Position numbers and translations under genes: made by a program. Below are positions 20,928 through 29,928 of a stretch of DNA of 51,870 bases, in pieces; positions within the stretch are counted from its first letter, which is position 1, and the number at the start of each line of letters is the position of its first letter. Origin of the DNA: an uncultured Clostridium sp. (GTDB taxonomy: Bacteria; Bacillota; Clostridia; TANB77; CAG-508); NCBI GenBank assembly GCA_946545015.1, contig CAMNMV010000004.1, forward strand, positions 1-51,870, written 5' to 3'. The notes under the pieces were generated by a model. It saw only the letters and a list, made by a program, of their open reading frames with translations. It did no database searches and was not told where the DNA came from.

Positions 20928-21087
20928 AATACTTTATGATAGATGAATAATTAGTAAATCTATCATAATCTCCTTTCATTTGTATTGTAATTATTTTATA
21001 TTAACAATTATTAAAAATCAATACAAGTATTAAAATTATTTGAAAAAACAATAAATTGCTGTTATAATATATGGGAAGGAGAAGTTT

Positions 21088-21963
21088 ATGGAGAATATTT
21101 TAGAAGAAACAAGATTTATTTTGAAAAAATATAATATAAAAGCTAATAAAAGTTTAGGACAAAATTTCTTAATCAACAAAGAAGTAGTAGAAAAGATTGT
21201 TGATTCAGCTAATATCGGAAAAGATGATTTGGTAATAGAAATTGGACCAGGATTAGGAACTTTAACTGAATTTTTACTAGAAAAAGCTAAACAAGTTATT
21301 TGTGTTGAGTTAGATGAGCGAATGGTAAATATTTTAAAAGATAGATTTATGTTATATGATAATTTGAAAATAATAAATGAAGATATATTGAAATTAGATT
21401 TAAATAAAATAATTAGTGAAGAAAAATTAAATAAAAAAATTAATAATGTGAAAATAGTTGCAAATTTACCATATTATATAACTACACCAATTGTCATGAA
21501 ACTTTTAGAAGATAAATTAGATATTGAAAGTATAACAATTATGATACAAAAAGAAGTTGCAGATAGGTTGATTGAAAATCCAGGCGGAAAAAATACTGGA
21601 GCAATAACATATGCAATAAACTATTTTTCAATACCTGAAGGAATTATGGAAGTTCCAAATACTTCTTTTATACCTGAACCAGAAGTTACATCTAAAGTAT
21701 TAAAATTAACTATACGTGATAATGCACCAGTAGAAGTAAAAGATGTTAATTTATTATTTAAAGTAATTAAATGCGCATTTATGCAAAGAAGAAAAACACT
21801 ACTTAATGCATTAGTAAATAATAATATATTTAACAGTAAAGATGGAGGAATTGAAATTTTAAATAATCTAGGCTTGGATGCTAATATAAGAGGTGAAAAA
21901 CTTTCTTTAGAGGATTATGCTAAATTAGCCGATGAAATTCAAAAAAACTATTTAAAAAATTAA
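21088..21963 (+). CDS. rsmA: 16S rRNA (adenine1518-N6/adenine1519-N6)-dimethyltransferase
   Basis: KSLGQNFLINKEVV, IEIGPGLGTLTE, VANLPYYITTPIVMKLL, FMQRRKTLLNAL. Confidence 0.96.
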   Translation: MENILEETRFILKKYNIKANKSLGQNFLINKEVVEKIVDSANIGKDDLVIEIGPGLGTLTEFLLEKAKQVICVELDERMVNILKDRFMLYDNLKIINEDILKLDLNKIISEEKLNKKINNVKIVANLPYYITTPIVMKLLEDKLDIESITIMIQKEVADRLIENPGGKNTGAITYAINYFSIPEGIMEVPNTSFIPEPEVTSKVLKLTIRDNAPVEVKDVNLLFKVIKCAFMQRRKTLLNALVNNNIFNSKDGGIEILNNLGLDANIRGEKLSLEDYAKLADEIQKNYLKN

Positions 21964-22009
21964 TTTTTTATGGTATAATATCTTAGGAATAATATTAAGG
22001 AGAGATATA

Positions 22010-22807
22010 ATGAATCAAATTTTGGTTACCAAGAAATTGTATATAACACCAGAATTGAAAAGAAAAAAGAAGATTTATAAAATTGACTTTTTCTTGTCAA
22101 TCTTTTTGTTGATTGTTTTGATTTCTGTTTATATCTATGCCGAATATGATAGAAATAAAAGTGAAGAAGTATCTCAAGACATTTTAGAAGAAATGCAAGT
22201 AGCAAATACTACTCCTGAAATGGTAGAAGAAGATACTACTGTAGCTAAAGATGATAAAGTATTAGTTATAGTATTAGATGATGAAGAAGAGGATGAAGAA
22301 GAAGAAATTATTCCTGAAAATCAAGAACCTGAAAACAATATTATAAATAATGATACTCAAATACAAAGTGTAGTTAAATCATCAGTTGCAGGATATAATT
22401 ACACAAGTAAAGCAACTATAAGTATTCCGCAAATAGGAATTAATTATCCGATATTAGAAGGTGAAACAGGAACTGCTGAAGAAACAGATGCATTATTAAA
22501 AGTATCACCATGTAAATTCTGGGGACCAGAAATAAATGAAATTGGTAATTATTGCATAGTAGGTCATAATTATAGAAATTCAAAATTCTTTAGTAAAGTT
22601 CCTACATTATCTGTTGGAGATACTTTTACAATATCTGAAGCTTCAGGAAGAGTGGTTACATATAAAATATATGATAAATATACAGTTGAACCTAAAAATG
22701 TAAGTTGTACAAGTCAATTAACTAAAGGTAAAAAAGAAGTTACACTTATAACTTGTACAGATAATAGTGAATATAGAGTAATAGTTAAAGCAAGAGAAGA
22801 AAAATAA
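22010..22807 (+). CDS. Sortase
   Basis: N-terminal TM, acidic linker, catalytic GHNYRNSKFF and TLITCT motifs. Confidence 0.88.
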   Translation: MNQILVTKKLYITPELKRKKKIYKIDFFLSIFLLIVLISVYIYAEYDRNKSEEVSQDILEEMQVANTTPEMVEEDTTVAKDDKVLVIVLDDEEEDEEEEIIPENQEPENNIINNDTQIQSVVKSSVAGYNYTSKATISIPQIGINYPILEGETGTAEETDALLKVSPCKFWGPEINEIGNYCIVGHNYRNSKFFSKVPTLSVGDTFTISEASGRVVTYKIYDKYTVEPKNVSCTSQLTKGKKEVTLITCTDNSEYRVIVKAREEK

Positions 22808-22826
22808 TTATTAACTAAAATTAATC

Positions 22827-22871
22827 TCTTTTCATAAAATATATAAATGTTTTATGAAAGGGGATTTTTTT
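22827..22871 (+). promoter_or_regulatory. Hairpin overlapping the ribosome-binding site and followed by a T run, upstream of the M15-like gene
   Basis: CTTTTCATAAAA-TATATAAATG-TTTTATGAAAGG immediately followed by GGATTTTTTT and then the GTG start. Confidence 0.5.
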
Positions 22872-23553
22872 GTGGCTAGAATAATAGTGTTTAATAATGA
22901 TTTAAATAGAATGGAAAACTATTATAGAAATGAGTCAGATCCAATGCCATATAATTCGAATGGAACTTTACGAGTAAGAGAATTTAGAGGATCTAGTAGA
23001 AGTAATATTATATGGACAACAAAAAGAACAATGCAAAGTTGGAATAGCCAAAGGTATATTTATGGTGGTCCAATACCTGTTGGATTTGCATTCAAAAGAC
23101 CTTATGAAGGAGGACATGGAAATCAAAGCCAGCATTATGCAGGTGTTGCTTTTGATGTTGGTCAAACTTTAACTCAAGTTCAAAGAAATAGATTGTGGAA
23201 TTCTGCAAAAAGTTCTGGTGTATGGGCATATGTAGAACCACTTAGATTGACGCCTACATGGGTACATTTCGATAAAAGATTTCGGAACTTCTGCATGTTC
23301 AACAGGAGGTTATCCACAACTCAAAAGAGGAAGTATTAGTAATTATGTATGTATAGCACAAGATGACCTAAATACATTAGGATTTACGACTGGTGGACTT
23401 GATGGGATATTTGGAGCGGCAACACAAAATGCAGTAATTGCATACCAAAGAAGGAAGGGGCTAGTATCAGATGGAATAGTTGGATGTAATACTTGGAGAG
23501 CACTACAAGAAGATGTTGTAGGAACTGGTGCAACTAGTACAACTATAAATTAG
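22872..23553 (+). CDS. M15-like D,D-peptidase with C-terminal peptidoglycan-binding domain; requires +1 frameshift at CGG 23283-23285
   Basis: Zero frame carries GNQSQHYAGVAFD...WVHFD (M15/LAS-type H...D...HxD). At TTT|CGG the protein continues in +1 as GTSACSTGGYPQLKRGSISNYVCIAQDDLNTLGFTTGGLDGIFGAATQNAVIAYQRRKGLVSDGIVGCNTWRALQ (PG_binding_1) to TAG 23551-23553. Confidence 0.75.
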
Positions 23554-23557
23554 AATG

Positions 23558-23607
23558 GAAAGATAGCAATGATTGATTTAAAAATATTGTTGTTATCTTT
23601 ATTTTAT
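23558..23607 (+). terminator. Probable Rho-independent terminator
   Basis: AAAGATAGCAAT...ATTGTTGTTATCTTT (with wobble pairs) then T-rich. Confidence 0.55.
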
Positions 23608-23609
23608 TA

Positions 23610-23638
23610 TTGAAAATAAAATAAATTCATGATATTAT
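23610..23638 (+). promoter_or_regulatory. Promoter of the DUF4178/polyamine operon
   Basis: TTGAAA-17 nt-TATTAT. Confidence 0.6.
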
Positions 23639-23662
23639 ATTCATTGTGAATAGGAGAGAAAA

Positions 23663-24100
23663 ATGAGTTTGCTAGATTTAAAAGAAAACCAAGTATTTAT
23701 ATTAGAAAAAAAGAAATACGAAGTAATAAATATGGTTAAGTATAAAGAAAAATCATCACATTGGTTTGAATATAAAATACGTTCTTTGGATAGTGGTAAG
23801 TATTATCATTTGAATGTAGAATTATCATTTAGAATAGTGTTATATGAAATATTAGATGATGAAAAAGTTGATTTAGGTTTAAATGTTAAATTTAGAGATG
23901 AAGAATATGAAATATTTGAAAATGGAACTGGAAAAGTAGATGCTTATTATGGTATAACAGATGTTGCATTAAATGATATAGTTACATATTATGAATATAA
24001 AAGTAAATCAAATAATAATAAAATATTATCAATTGAAAAATGGGCTAACAAAACAGAAGTTAGCCTTGGTAGAGTAATAAGTTTATTAGATATAAATTAG
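23663..24100 (+). CDS. DUF4178-like domain protein
   Basis: Similar architecture to the next ORF (KKYEVINMVKYKEKSSHWFEYKIRSLDSGKYYHLNVE ... GTGKVDAYYGITDVALNDIVTYYEY). Confidence 0.6.
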   Translation: MSLLDLKENQVFILEKKKYEVINMVKYKEKSSHWFEYKIRSLDSGKYYHLNVELSFRIVLYEILDDEKVDLGLNVKFRDEEYEIFENGTGKVDAYYGITDVALNDIVTYYEYKSKSNNNKILSIEKWANKTEVSLGRVISLLDIN

Positions 24101-24116
24101 AAAGGAGGAAGGATTA

Positions 24117-25139
24117 ATGAGTAAAAAGCTTAAAAGAGGACAAGTAGTATATATTGATAATGAAAGATATGTTGTTATAAACATGATAGAATTTTGTGAA
24201 GATACATGGATTTGGCAAGAATATGAAGTAGTTGGACCCAAAAAACAACATAGATGGTTAACAATAGAAAAAGATGATAACAATAATGACGAATATTGGA
24301 TATATGATATGTTTCGTGGATCAATAAGAGAAAATGGGCTAGAAATTACTGTTGATAATGTAAAGTACAAATTATATGAAAAAGGAACAGCAATGGTAAA
24401 AGGGTATTTTGGAAATGCAGATGTTGATATGCATGAAAAATGTGATTTCATAGACTATATTTCTGAAGATGAAAAAAGAATCATATCAATTGAAAAATGG
24501 GAGACTGAAAAAGAAAAAAGCAAGGGAGAATTTGTTGATACATCAAGAATAAGAATAACTGATGAAATTGATAATTCAGTATCAACAGTTAATGTTAATA
24601 AAAAATCAATAGTAATATCATTACTTTTTATGATTGGTTTGCCAATAGCACTGATTGCAATAGGCGTAATTGCAGATATGCGAAGCAATTCTATGATTAA
24701 TTATATAGAAAATAGTAGTAAATATACTTATGTGACATCAGTAACAAACAATAGTAATAATAAGAAAGCTAAAGTATATAAATCTTCTTTAGCAACACTA
24801 GATGCTACTGTTAAAGATATAATAGATGGAGTTCCAGAAGGAATTACGAGTACAATAGATGAAGATTCAACTACTGAAGAAGACGGAATTGGATTACATA
24901 CGAGCAATGAATTTGCTTATGTGTATAAAGAAAATGGAGAGATTTATGTTCAAGTATCAGAAAAAGAATATGTTTCACGAAGCGGAACAATGTATCACAG
25001 TAGTCATGGAAGATATTATCACAGTACTTATAGTAGTAATAATAAGAGTAGTATATATTCAAGTTATAGCGCATCAGCAAGGCAAAACAGTATAAATAGT
25101 AGAAAATCGAGCGGTGGAGGAACAAGCTCAGGTAAATAA
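24117..25139 (+). CDS. DUF4178-like domain membrane protein with Ser/Gly-rich tail
   Basis: N-terminal domain paralogous to the previous gene, central TM (SLLFMIGLPIALIAIGVIADM), tail SSGGGTSSGK. Confidence 0.6.
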   Translation: MSKKLKRGQVVYIDNERYVVINMIEFCEDTWIWQEYEVVGPKKQHRWLTIEKDDNNNDEYWIYDMFRGSIRENGLEITVDNVKYKLYEKGTAMVKGYFGNADVDMHEKCDFIDYISEDEKRIISIEKWETEKEKSKGEFVDTSRIRITDEIDNSVSTVNVNKKSIVISLLFMIGLPIALIAIGVIADMRSNSMINYIENSSKYTYVTSVTNNSNNKKAKVYKSSLATLDATVKDIIDGVPEGITSTIDEDSTTEEDGIGLHTSNEFAYVYKENGEIYVQVSEKEYVSRSGTMYHSSHGRYYHSTYSSNNKSSIYSSYSASARQNSINSRKSSGGGTSSGK

Positions 25140-25151
25140 AAGGAGGAAAAT

Positions 25152-25358
25152 ATGGAAAATTTATGGAATGAAGTTTTACAAACTTTATTATATGGAGGAA
25201 TAGGACTAGTGTTAATGATAATTAGTATGTTCTTATTTGATTTAGTAGTGCCATATGATTTTAACAAAGAATTAAAAGAGAAAAATGTAGCATCAGGATT
25301 TATAATAGCAGGAATATTTATAGCAGTGGGAATAATTATAAGAACAGTTATAAAATAA
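25152..25358 (+). CDS. Small two-TM protein, DUF350-like
   Basis: Two hydrophobic helices flanking VVPYDFNKELKEKNVASGFIIAGIF. Confidence 0.6.
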   Translation: MENLWNEVLQTLLYGGIGLVLMIISMFLFDLVVPYDFNKELKEKNVASGFIIAGIFIAVGIIIRTVIK

Positions 25359-25420
25359 TAAAACTAGAAGATTAAAAATAAAATAATTAAAAAATAGAAT
25401 TAAAGAAAGAAGGGAAAAAT

Positions 25421-25633
25421 ATGGAAACAGCAATATGGTTTAAATTATTAGAAATCGCAATATTTGTTTTAATAGGAATTGTATTTTGTATTATAGGATA
25501 TAAAGCAATAGAATTTAAATTTAGAAAAGATTTTAAACTTACAGAAGAAGTAGATAATCATAACAAAGCAGTAGGAATAATGCTTAGTGGTATGTTTGTA
25601 GGAATAGCAATAATAATGAGTGGTGTATTATAA
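25421..25633 (+). CDS. Small two-TM protein, DUF350-like paralogue
   Basis: Same layout: KDFKLTEEVDNHNKAVGIMLSGMFVGIAIIM. Confidence 0.6.
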   Translation: METAIWFKLLEIAIFVLIGIVFCIIGYKAIEFKFRKDFKLTEEVDNHNKAVGIMLSGMFVGIAIIMSGVL

Positions 25634-25634
25634 A

Positions 25635-27194
25635 ATGAAGAAAGAAAAAGAGCAAAAGCAAGAACAACACGATAATGAAAATAATAAAGCAAAATTTGAT
25701 GGTAGATTATTATTAGTAACAACATTATTAATCTCAATATGTTCAATAATATATGAATTGATAATAAGTGCTATAAGTTCGTATTTACAAGGAGATAGTG
25801 TTTTACAATTTTCAATAACTATAGGATTATATATGAGTGCTATGGGGATAGGTTCATATTTATCAAAATATATCAAAGAAAAATTGTTTAATAAATTTAT
25901 ATTTATCGAAATGAGTATAGGCATATTAGGTGGATTTTCAAGCTTAATTTTATTTTTAACTAATATATATACAGAAATATACATATTAATAATGTATACA
26001 CTTATAATTTTAATAGGAATATTTGTAGGACTAGAAATACCAATACTTACTAGAGTAATAGAAAGTAATGAAAGTAATGTTAGAAAAAATTTAGCTAATA
26101 TTTTCACATTTGATTATATTGGAGGATTAATAGGATCTATATTATTCCCAATATTATTATTTCCTAATTTAGGATTTATAACGACAGCACTTCTAGTTGG
26201 AACGATTAATGTTGCAGCAGCTTTATTAATTGTTTTAAAATATAGAAATTATATTGAAAAATGCAAGTTAGTCCGTTCGATGGTAATAGTATTGTTTATT
26301 ATAATGATAGTATTTTTATGTACAGGGAATATGATTACAAAAAATATTGAGCAAGGGTTATATCGTGATGATATAATTTTATCCAGGCAAACGGCATATC
26401 AGAAAATTATTATGACAAAACATAAAGATGATACTAGACTATTTTTAGACGGAAATTTACAGTTTAGTTCAAGCGATGAATACAGATATCATGAAGCATT
26501 GGTTCATATTCCCATGATGTATGCGAACTCTCATAATAGAGTTCTGATTCTAGGAGGGGGAGATGGATTAGCTGCAAGAGAATTGCTTAAATATAATGAT
26601 ATAAATGAAATTGTTTTAGTCGATATTGATAAGGATATGACAGATTTGTGTACCCAAGATAGACAAATTGCAGATTTAAATGAAAATTCACTAAAAAATG
26701 AAAAGGTGAAAGTAATTAATCAAGACGGATACATGTATGTAAAAGAAAATAAAGAAAAGTTTGATGTAATTATAATTGATTTGCCAGATCCTAATAATGA
26801 AAGTTTAAATAAGCTTTATACAAATGTTTTTTACAATTATATAAAAGCTAATTTAACAGATGATGGTGTTATGGTTACACAATCAACAAGTCCATATTAT
26901 GCTAGAAAATCATTTTGGTGCATAAATAAAACTATAAAAACACAGTTTAATAATGTAATACCATATCATATTCAAGTACCATCATTTGGAGAATGGGGAT
27001 TTAATCTAGCATTTAATGGAAATAATCAATTGAAAGATTTATCAGTAGAAACACAATATCTTGATAAATCAAATATACAAGCACTATTTGTTTTTGGTAA
27101 AGATGAAAGTATTGATTTAAATACAGTAAACGAAAATGATATGTTTAAGCCTTCACTTATAATGTATTATAATGAAGAAGTGCAAAATTGGTAG
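25635..27194 (+). CDS. speE: Membrane-embedded spermidine synthase-like aminopropyltransferase
   Basis: N-terminal multi-TM region, then LFLDGNLQFSSSDEYRYHEALVHIPM and ILGGGDGLAARELLKY...VDIDKDM, IIIDLPDPN. Start set at ATG 25635. Confidence 0.85.
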   Translation: MKKEKEQKQEQHDNENNKAKFDGRLLLVTTLLISICSIIYELIISAISSYLQGDSVLQFSITIGLYMSAMGIGSYLSKYIKEKLFNKFIFIEMSIGILGGFSSLILFLTNIYTEIYILIMYTLIILIGIFVGLEIPILTRVIESNESNVRKNLANIFTFDYIGGLIGSILFPILLFPNLGFITTALLVGTINVAAALLIVLKYRNYIEKCKLVRSMVIVLFIIMIVFLCTGNMITKNIEQGLYRDDIILSRQTAYQKIIMTKHKDDTRLFLDGNLQFSSSDEYRYHEALVHIPMMYANSHNRVLILGGGDGLAARELLKYNDINEIVLVDIDKDMTDLCTQDRQIADLNENSLKNEKVKVINQDGYMYVKENKEKFDVIIIDLPDPNNESLNKLYTNVFYNYIKANLTDDGVMVTQSTSPYYARKSFWCINKTIKTQFNNVIPYHIQVPSFGEWGFNLAFNGNNQLKDLSVETQYLDKSNIQALFVFGKDESIDLNTVNENDMFKPSLIMYYNEEVQNW

Positions 27195-27202
27195 GTGATA
27201 GA

Positions 27203-27487
27203 ATGAAAGCGATAATGTATAATTTTAATATATGGGTGAAATATAGAGATGAAGAAAAATTTGTATTAGAAATAGAAGAAAAATTGAAAAATAGTGGATT
27301 TACGGTTATAAATAAAACTGAACACTATTTTCCAAAACAAGGTTATACAGGATTATGGCTATTGGCAGAAAGTCATTGTGCAATACATTCTTTTCCGGAA
27401 GAAGATAAAATATATATTGAAATATCAAGTTGCGTAAAAAGATATTTTGATAAATTTGTTGAAGAATTGAAATTATTGGATGAGTAA
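27203..27487 (+). CDS. S-adenosylmethionine decarboxylase-like protein (short SpeD family)
   Basis: GLWLLAESHCAIHSFPEEDKIYIEISSC matches the ESH self-cleavage/pyruvoyl region. Start ATG 27203 has a ribosome-binding site overlapping the end of speE. Confidence 0.75.
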   Translation: MKAIMYNFNIWVKYRDEEKFVLEIEEKLKNSGFTVINKTEHYFPKQGYTGLWLLAESHCAIHSFPEEDKIYIEISSCVKRYFDKFVEELKLLDE

Positions 27488-27547
27488 ATTAGAGTTATTA
27501 TATTAAATTAAAAATTAAATTAAAATTAAAAATATAATTAATAAAAT

Positions 27548-27582
27548 AAAACCGAAAGTATTACTTTTTACTTTCGGTTTTA
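27548..27582. terminator. Bidirectional terminator
   Basis: AAAACCGAAAGTA...TACTTTCGGTTTT between convergent genes. Confidence 0.8.
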
Positions 27583-27932
27583 TTTTGCATTTTTAAAAGT
27601 TGTTTTGATAAAACATTTATGATTTCTTTATTATTATCATTTAGTTGTAAATAGTTTTCTAAGAAATTTGTATCAATAGAATCATGTAATGTAGGAAGAT
27701 TTGTTTCGATAATATCACTAAATAGAAAATCAGAACTAATATTTAAAGCTTTGCAAAGATTTACTATTGTTGTTGCACTTCCAAAAGCAACTCCTCTTTC
27801 TAATTGGCTAATATATCTTGATGATAGTGATAATTTTTCTGCGAGTTTTTCTTGTGTATATTCTGTTTGTGATCTAGCAAGTTTGATTTTATTTCCTATA
27901 CTTTTCCTATAATTCTTTTCTACGTTATTCAT
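27561..27932 (-). CDS. XRE-family helix-turn-helix regulator
   Basis: KIKLARSQTEYTQEKLAEKLSLSSRYISQLERGVAFGSATTIVNLCKALNIS. Confidence 0.9.
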   Translation of the reverse strand: MNNVEKNYRKSIGNKIKLARSQTEYTQEKLAEKLSLSSRYISQLERGVAFGSATTIVNLCKALNISSDFLFSDIIETNLPTLHDSIDTNFLENYLQLNDNNKEIINVLSKQLLKMQNKTESKK

Positions 27933-28107
27933 AATAGACCTCCTAGATTAATATCTAAACTTGAGTATAGCAATTGAAAGTGAAAAATAGAACGAACTAA
28001 CAGTTTAATAAAAATAATAAAGTAATACTATTAGTTTTACAATGAAATATTTTTGAACATAAATTGAAAAGAAATTGTAAAAAAAATAAAAAATTTTTGA
28101 AAAAGTA

Positions 28108-28136
28108 TTGCAAATTTATAAAAGTTATATTAAAAT
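28108..28136 (+). promoter_or_regulatory. Promoter of mraZ
   Basis: TTGCAA-17 nt-TAAAAT. Confidence 0.55.
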
Positions 28137-28142
28137 TTAACA

Positions 28143-28172
28143 AAAGTGGTACAAAGTGGTACAAAGTGGTAC
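28143..28172 (+). promoter_or_regulatory. Triple MraZ operator box (three exact AAAGTGGTAC repeats)
   Basis: AAAGTGGTAC x3 with exact 10-nt period just downstream of the -10. Resembles known MraZ direct-repeat boxes. Confidence 0.8.
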
Positions 28173-28196
28173 AGAAATGAAAGAAGGTGGAAACCA

Positions 28197-28622
28197 TTGC
28201 TAATAGGAGAATACGAGCATTCTCTAGATGCTAAAGGTAGGTTGATAATGCCTGCTAAATTAAGGCAAGATATAGGGGATAAGTTCATCGTAACAAAAGG
28301 GTTAGATGGATGCTTATTTGCGTTTTCTCAAGAAGAATGGTTGAACTTTGAAACTAAATTAAAATCACTACCACTTTCTGATAGAAACAGTAGAAATTTC
28401 GTAAGATTTTTCTTATCTGGAGCAACAGAATGCGAAATTGATAAACAAGGAAGATTTTTGATACCAGGAAACTTAAGAACAGCAGCAAATCTTGAAAAAG
28501 AAGCTGTAATTATTGGTGTTGGAACTAGACTTGAAATTTGGGATAAAGAAACATGGCAAAAATGTGATGAAAATATTTCAGCAGATGAAATTGCTCAAAA
28601 CATGACAATGCTTGGTATATAA
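28197..28622 (+). CDS. mraZ: Transcriptional regulator MraZ
   Basis: [38 protein letters not shown]; start at TTG 28197 after AGAAGGTGG. Confidence 0.95.
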   Translation: MLIGEYEHSLDAKGRLIMPAKLRQDIGDKFIVTKGLDGCLFAFSQEEWLNFETKLKSLPLSDRNSRNFVRFFLSGATECEIDKQGRFLIPGNLRTAANLEKEAVIIGVGTRLEIWDKETWQKCDENISADEIAQNMTMLGI

Positions 28623-28641
28623 CTTGAAAAAGTTTATATAA

Positions 28642-28890
28642 TACAAAAGATTAAAATACAAAAGAAAAAGTTGAAAGTACAAAAGATAAAATTTTAAAAT
28701 TACAAAAGACAAAATTTCATAAGATAAATTTTTAAAATACAAAAGATAAAATTTCATAAGATAAATTATCAGGACACAAAAGATAAATTTATTACCAAAG
28801 ATAAAATGGTAAAGTACAATGGAAAATTGCACTAATGAAATATTAAGATGCAAAAGACTTTTCTTGCAAAAGAAAACATTACAAAAGAAC
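28642..28890 (+). repeat. Degenerate tandem repeat region, core (T)ACAAAAGAtaaaattt, about ten copies
   Basis: Core seen near 28642, 28658, 28679, 28701, 28738, 28775, 28793, 28850, 28866 and 28880. Copies at 28701 and 28738 share the longer unit TACAAAAGAyAAAATTTCATAAGATAAATT at 37-nt spacing. Confidence 0.7.
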
Positions 28891-28916
28891 AAATAAAGAT
28901 ACTTATGATATAAATG

Positions 28917-28945
28917 CAGCTGGTACTTAATTTAAATACCAGCTG
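28917..28945 (+). promoter_or_regulatory. GC-rich hairpin in the rsmH leader
   Basis: CAGCTGGTA...TACCAGCTG 9-bp stem about 20 nt upstream of the rsmH ribosome-binding site. Confidence 0.5.
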
Positions 28946-28974
28946 TTAAACTTTAAAATGCAAGAGGTGTTAAA

Positions 28975-29904
28975 TTGGAATTTAAACATAATCCAGTAAT
29001 GTTAAACGAATGTATTGAAGGACTGAAAATTAGGTCTGATGGAATATATGTTGATGGTACTTTAGGTGGAGCAGGACATAGTAAAAAAATAGTTGAAAAT
29101 CTAAGTCAAGAAGGCAAACTTATTGGTATAGATAGAGATGAAGAAGCGCTAAGTGCTGCTAAAGAAAAACTTAAAAACTATCAAAATGTAATCTATGTTC
29201 ATGATAATCATGATAATATTAAACAGATTCTTGAAAATCTAGGAATTGAAAAAGTTGATGGAATTTTATTAGATTTAGGAGTTTCATCATATCAATTAGA
29301 TGAAAAAGAACGTGGTTTTAGTTATCTTGGCGAAAATGAATTAGATATGAGGATGGATAAATCACAAGAATTAGATGCAAAATTTGTAATAAATAATTAT
29401 AAAGAAGAAGATTTGGCCAGAATTATTTTTGAATATGGTGAAGAAAGATTTTCAAGGCAAATTGCGAAAAATATCTGCATTTGTCGAAAAAATAAAGAAA
29501 TTACGACTACTAAAGAATTGGTAGATATTATAGATAAATCAATACCAGCTTTTGCTAAAAAAGATGGACATCCAGCCAAAAGGACTTTTCAAGCAATTAG
29601 GATTGAAGTAAATAATGAAATAAAACCATTGAAAAATACAATTAAAGATTGTATAGATGTTTTAAATGCTGAAGGAAGATTATGTGTAATAACTTTCCAT
29701 TCTTTAGAAGACAGAGCTGTAAAAGATTCATTTATAGAAGCGAACGGAAAATGTACATGCCCAAGTGATTTACCATATTGCGTTTGCGGAGCAAAAAAAA
29801 TTGGTAATATAATAACAAGAAAACCAATTATTGCAACAAAAGAAGAACAAGAAGAAAATACAAGATCTAAAAGTGCAAAACTTAGAATATTTGAAAAAAT
29901 TTAA
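28975..29904 (+). CDS. rsmH: 16S rRNA (cytosine1402-N4)-methyltransferase
   Basis: [66 protein letters not shown]. Confidence 0.97.
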   Translation: MEFKHNPVMLNECIEGLKIRSDGIYVDGTLGGAGHSKKIVENLSQEGKLIGIDRDEEALSAAKEKLKNYQNVIYVHDNHDNIKQILENLGIEKVDGILLDLGVSSYQLDEKERGFSYLGENELDMRMDKSQELDAKFVINNYKEEDLARIIFEYGEERFSRQIAKNICICRKNKEITTTKELVDIIDKSIPAFAKKDGHPAKRTFQAIRIEVNNEIKPLKNTIKDCIDVLNAEGRLCVITFHSLEDRAVKDSFIEANGKCTCPSDLPYCVCGAKKIGNIITRKPIIATKEEQEENTRSKSAKLRIFEKI

Positions 29905-29928
29905 AAGTACAAAGGAGGTGAGTAACTT

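Noticed and set aside
24871-25125. 84-aa minus-strand ORF in the DUF4178 tail
   Set aside because: Antisense to a Ser/Tyr-rich low-complexity tail; no start-site support.
28642-28890. Repeat region considered as a CRISPR array
   Set aside because: Repeats are short, degenerate and unevenly spaced, with no unique spacers and no cas genes.
28578-28892. 104-aa minus-strand ORF with YLLYF repeats
   Set aside because: It is the reverse translation of the ACAAAAGA repeat region; no ribosome-binding-site support and the composition is explained by the DNA repeat.
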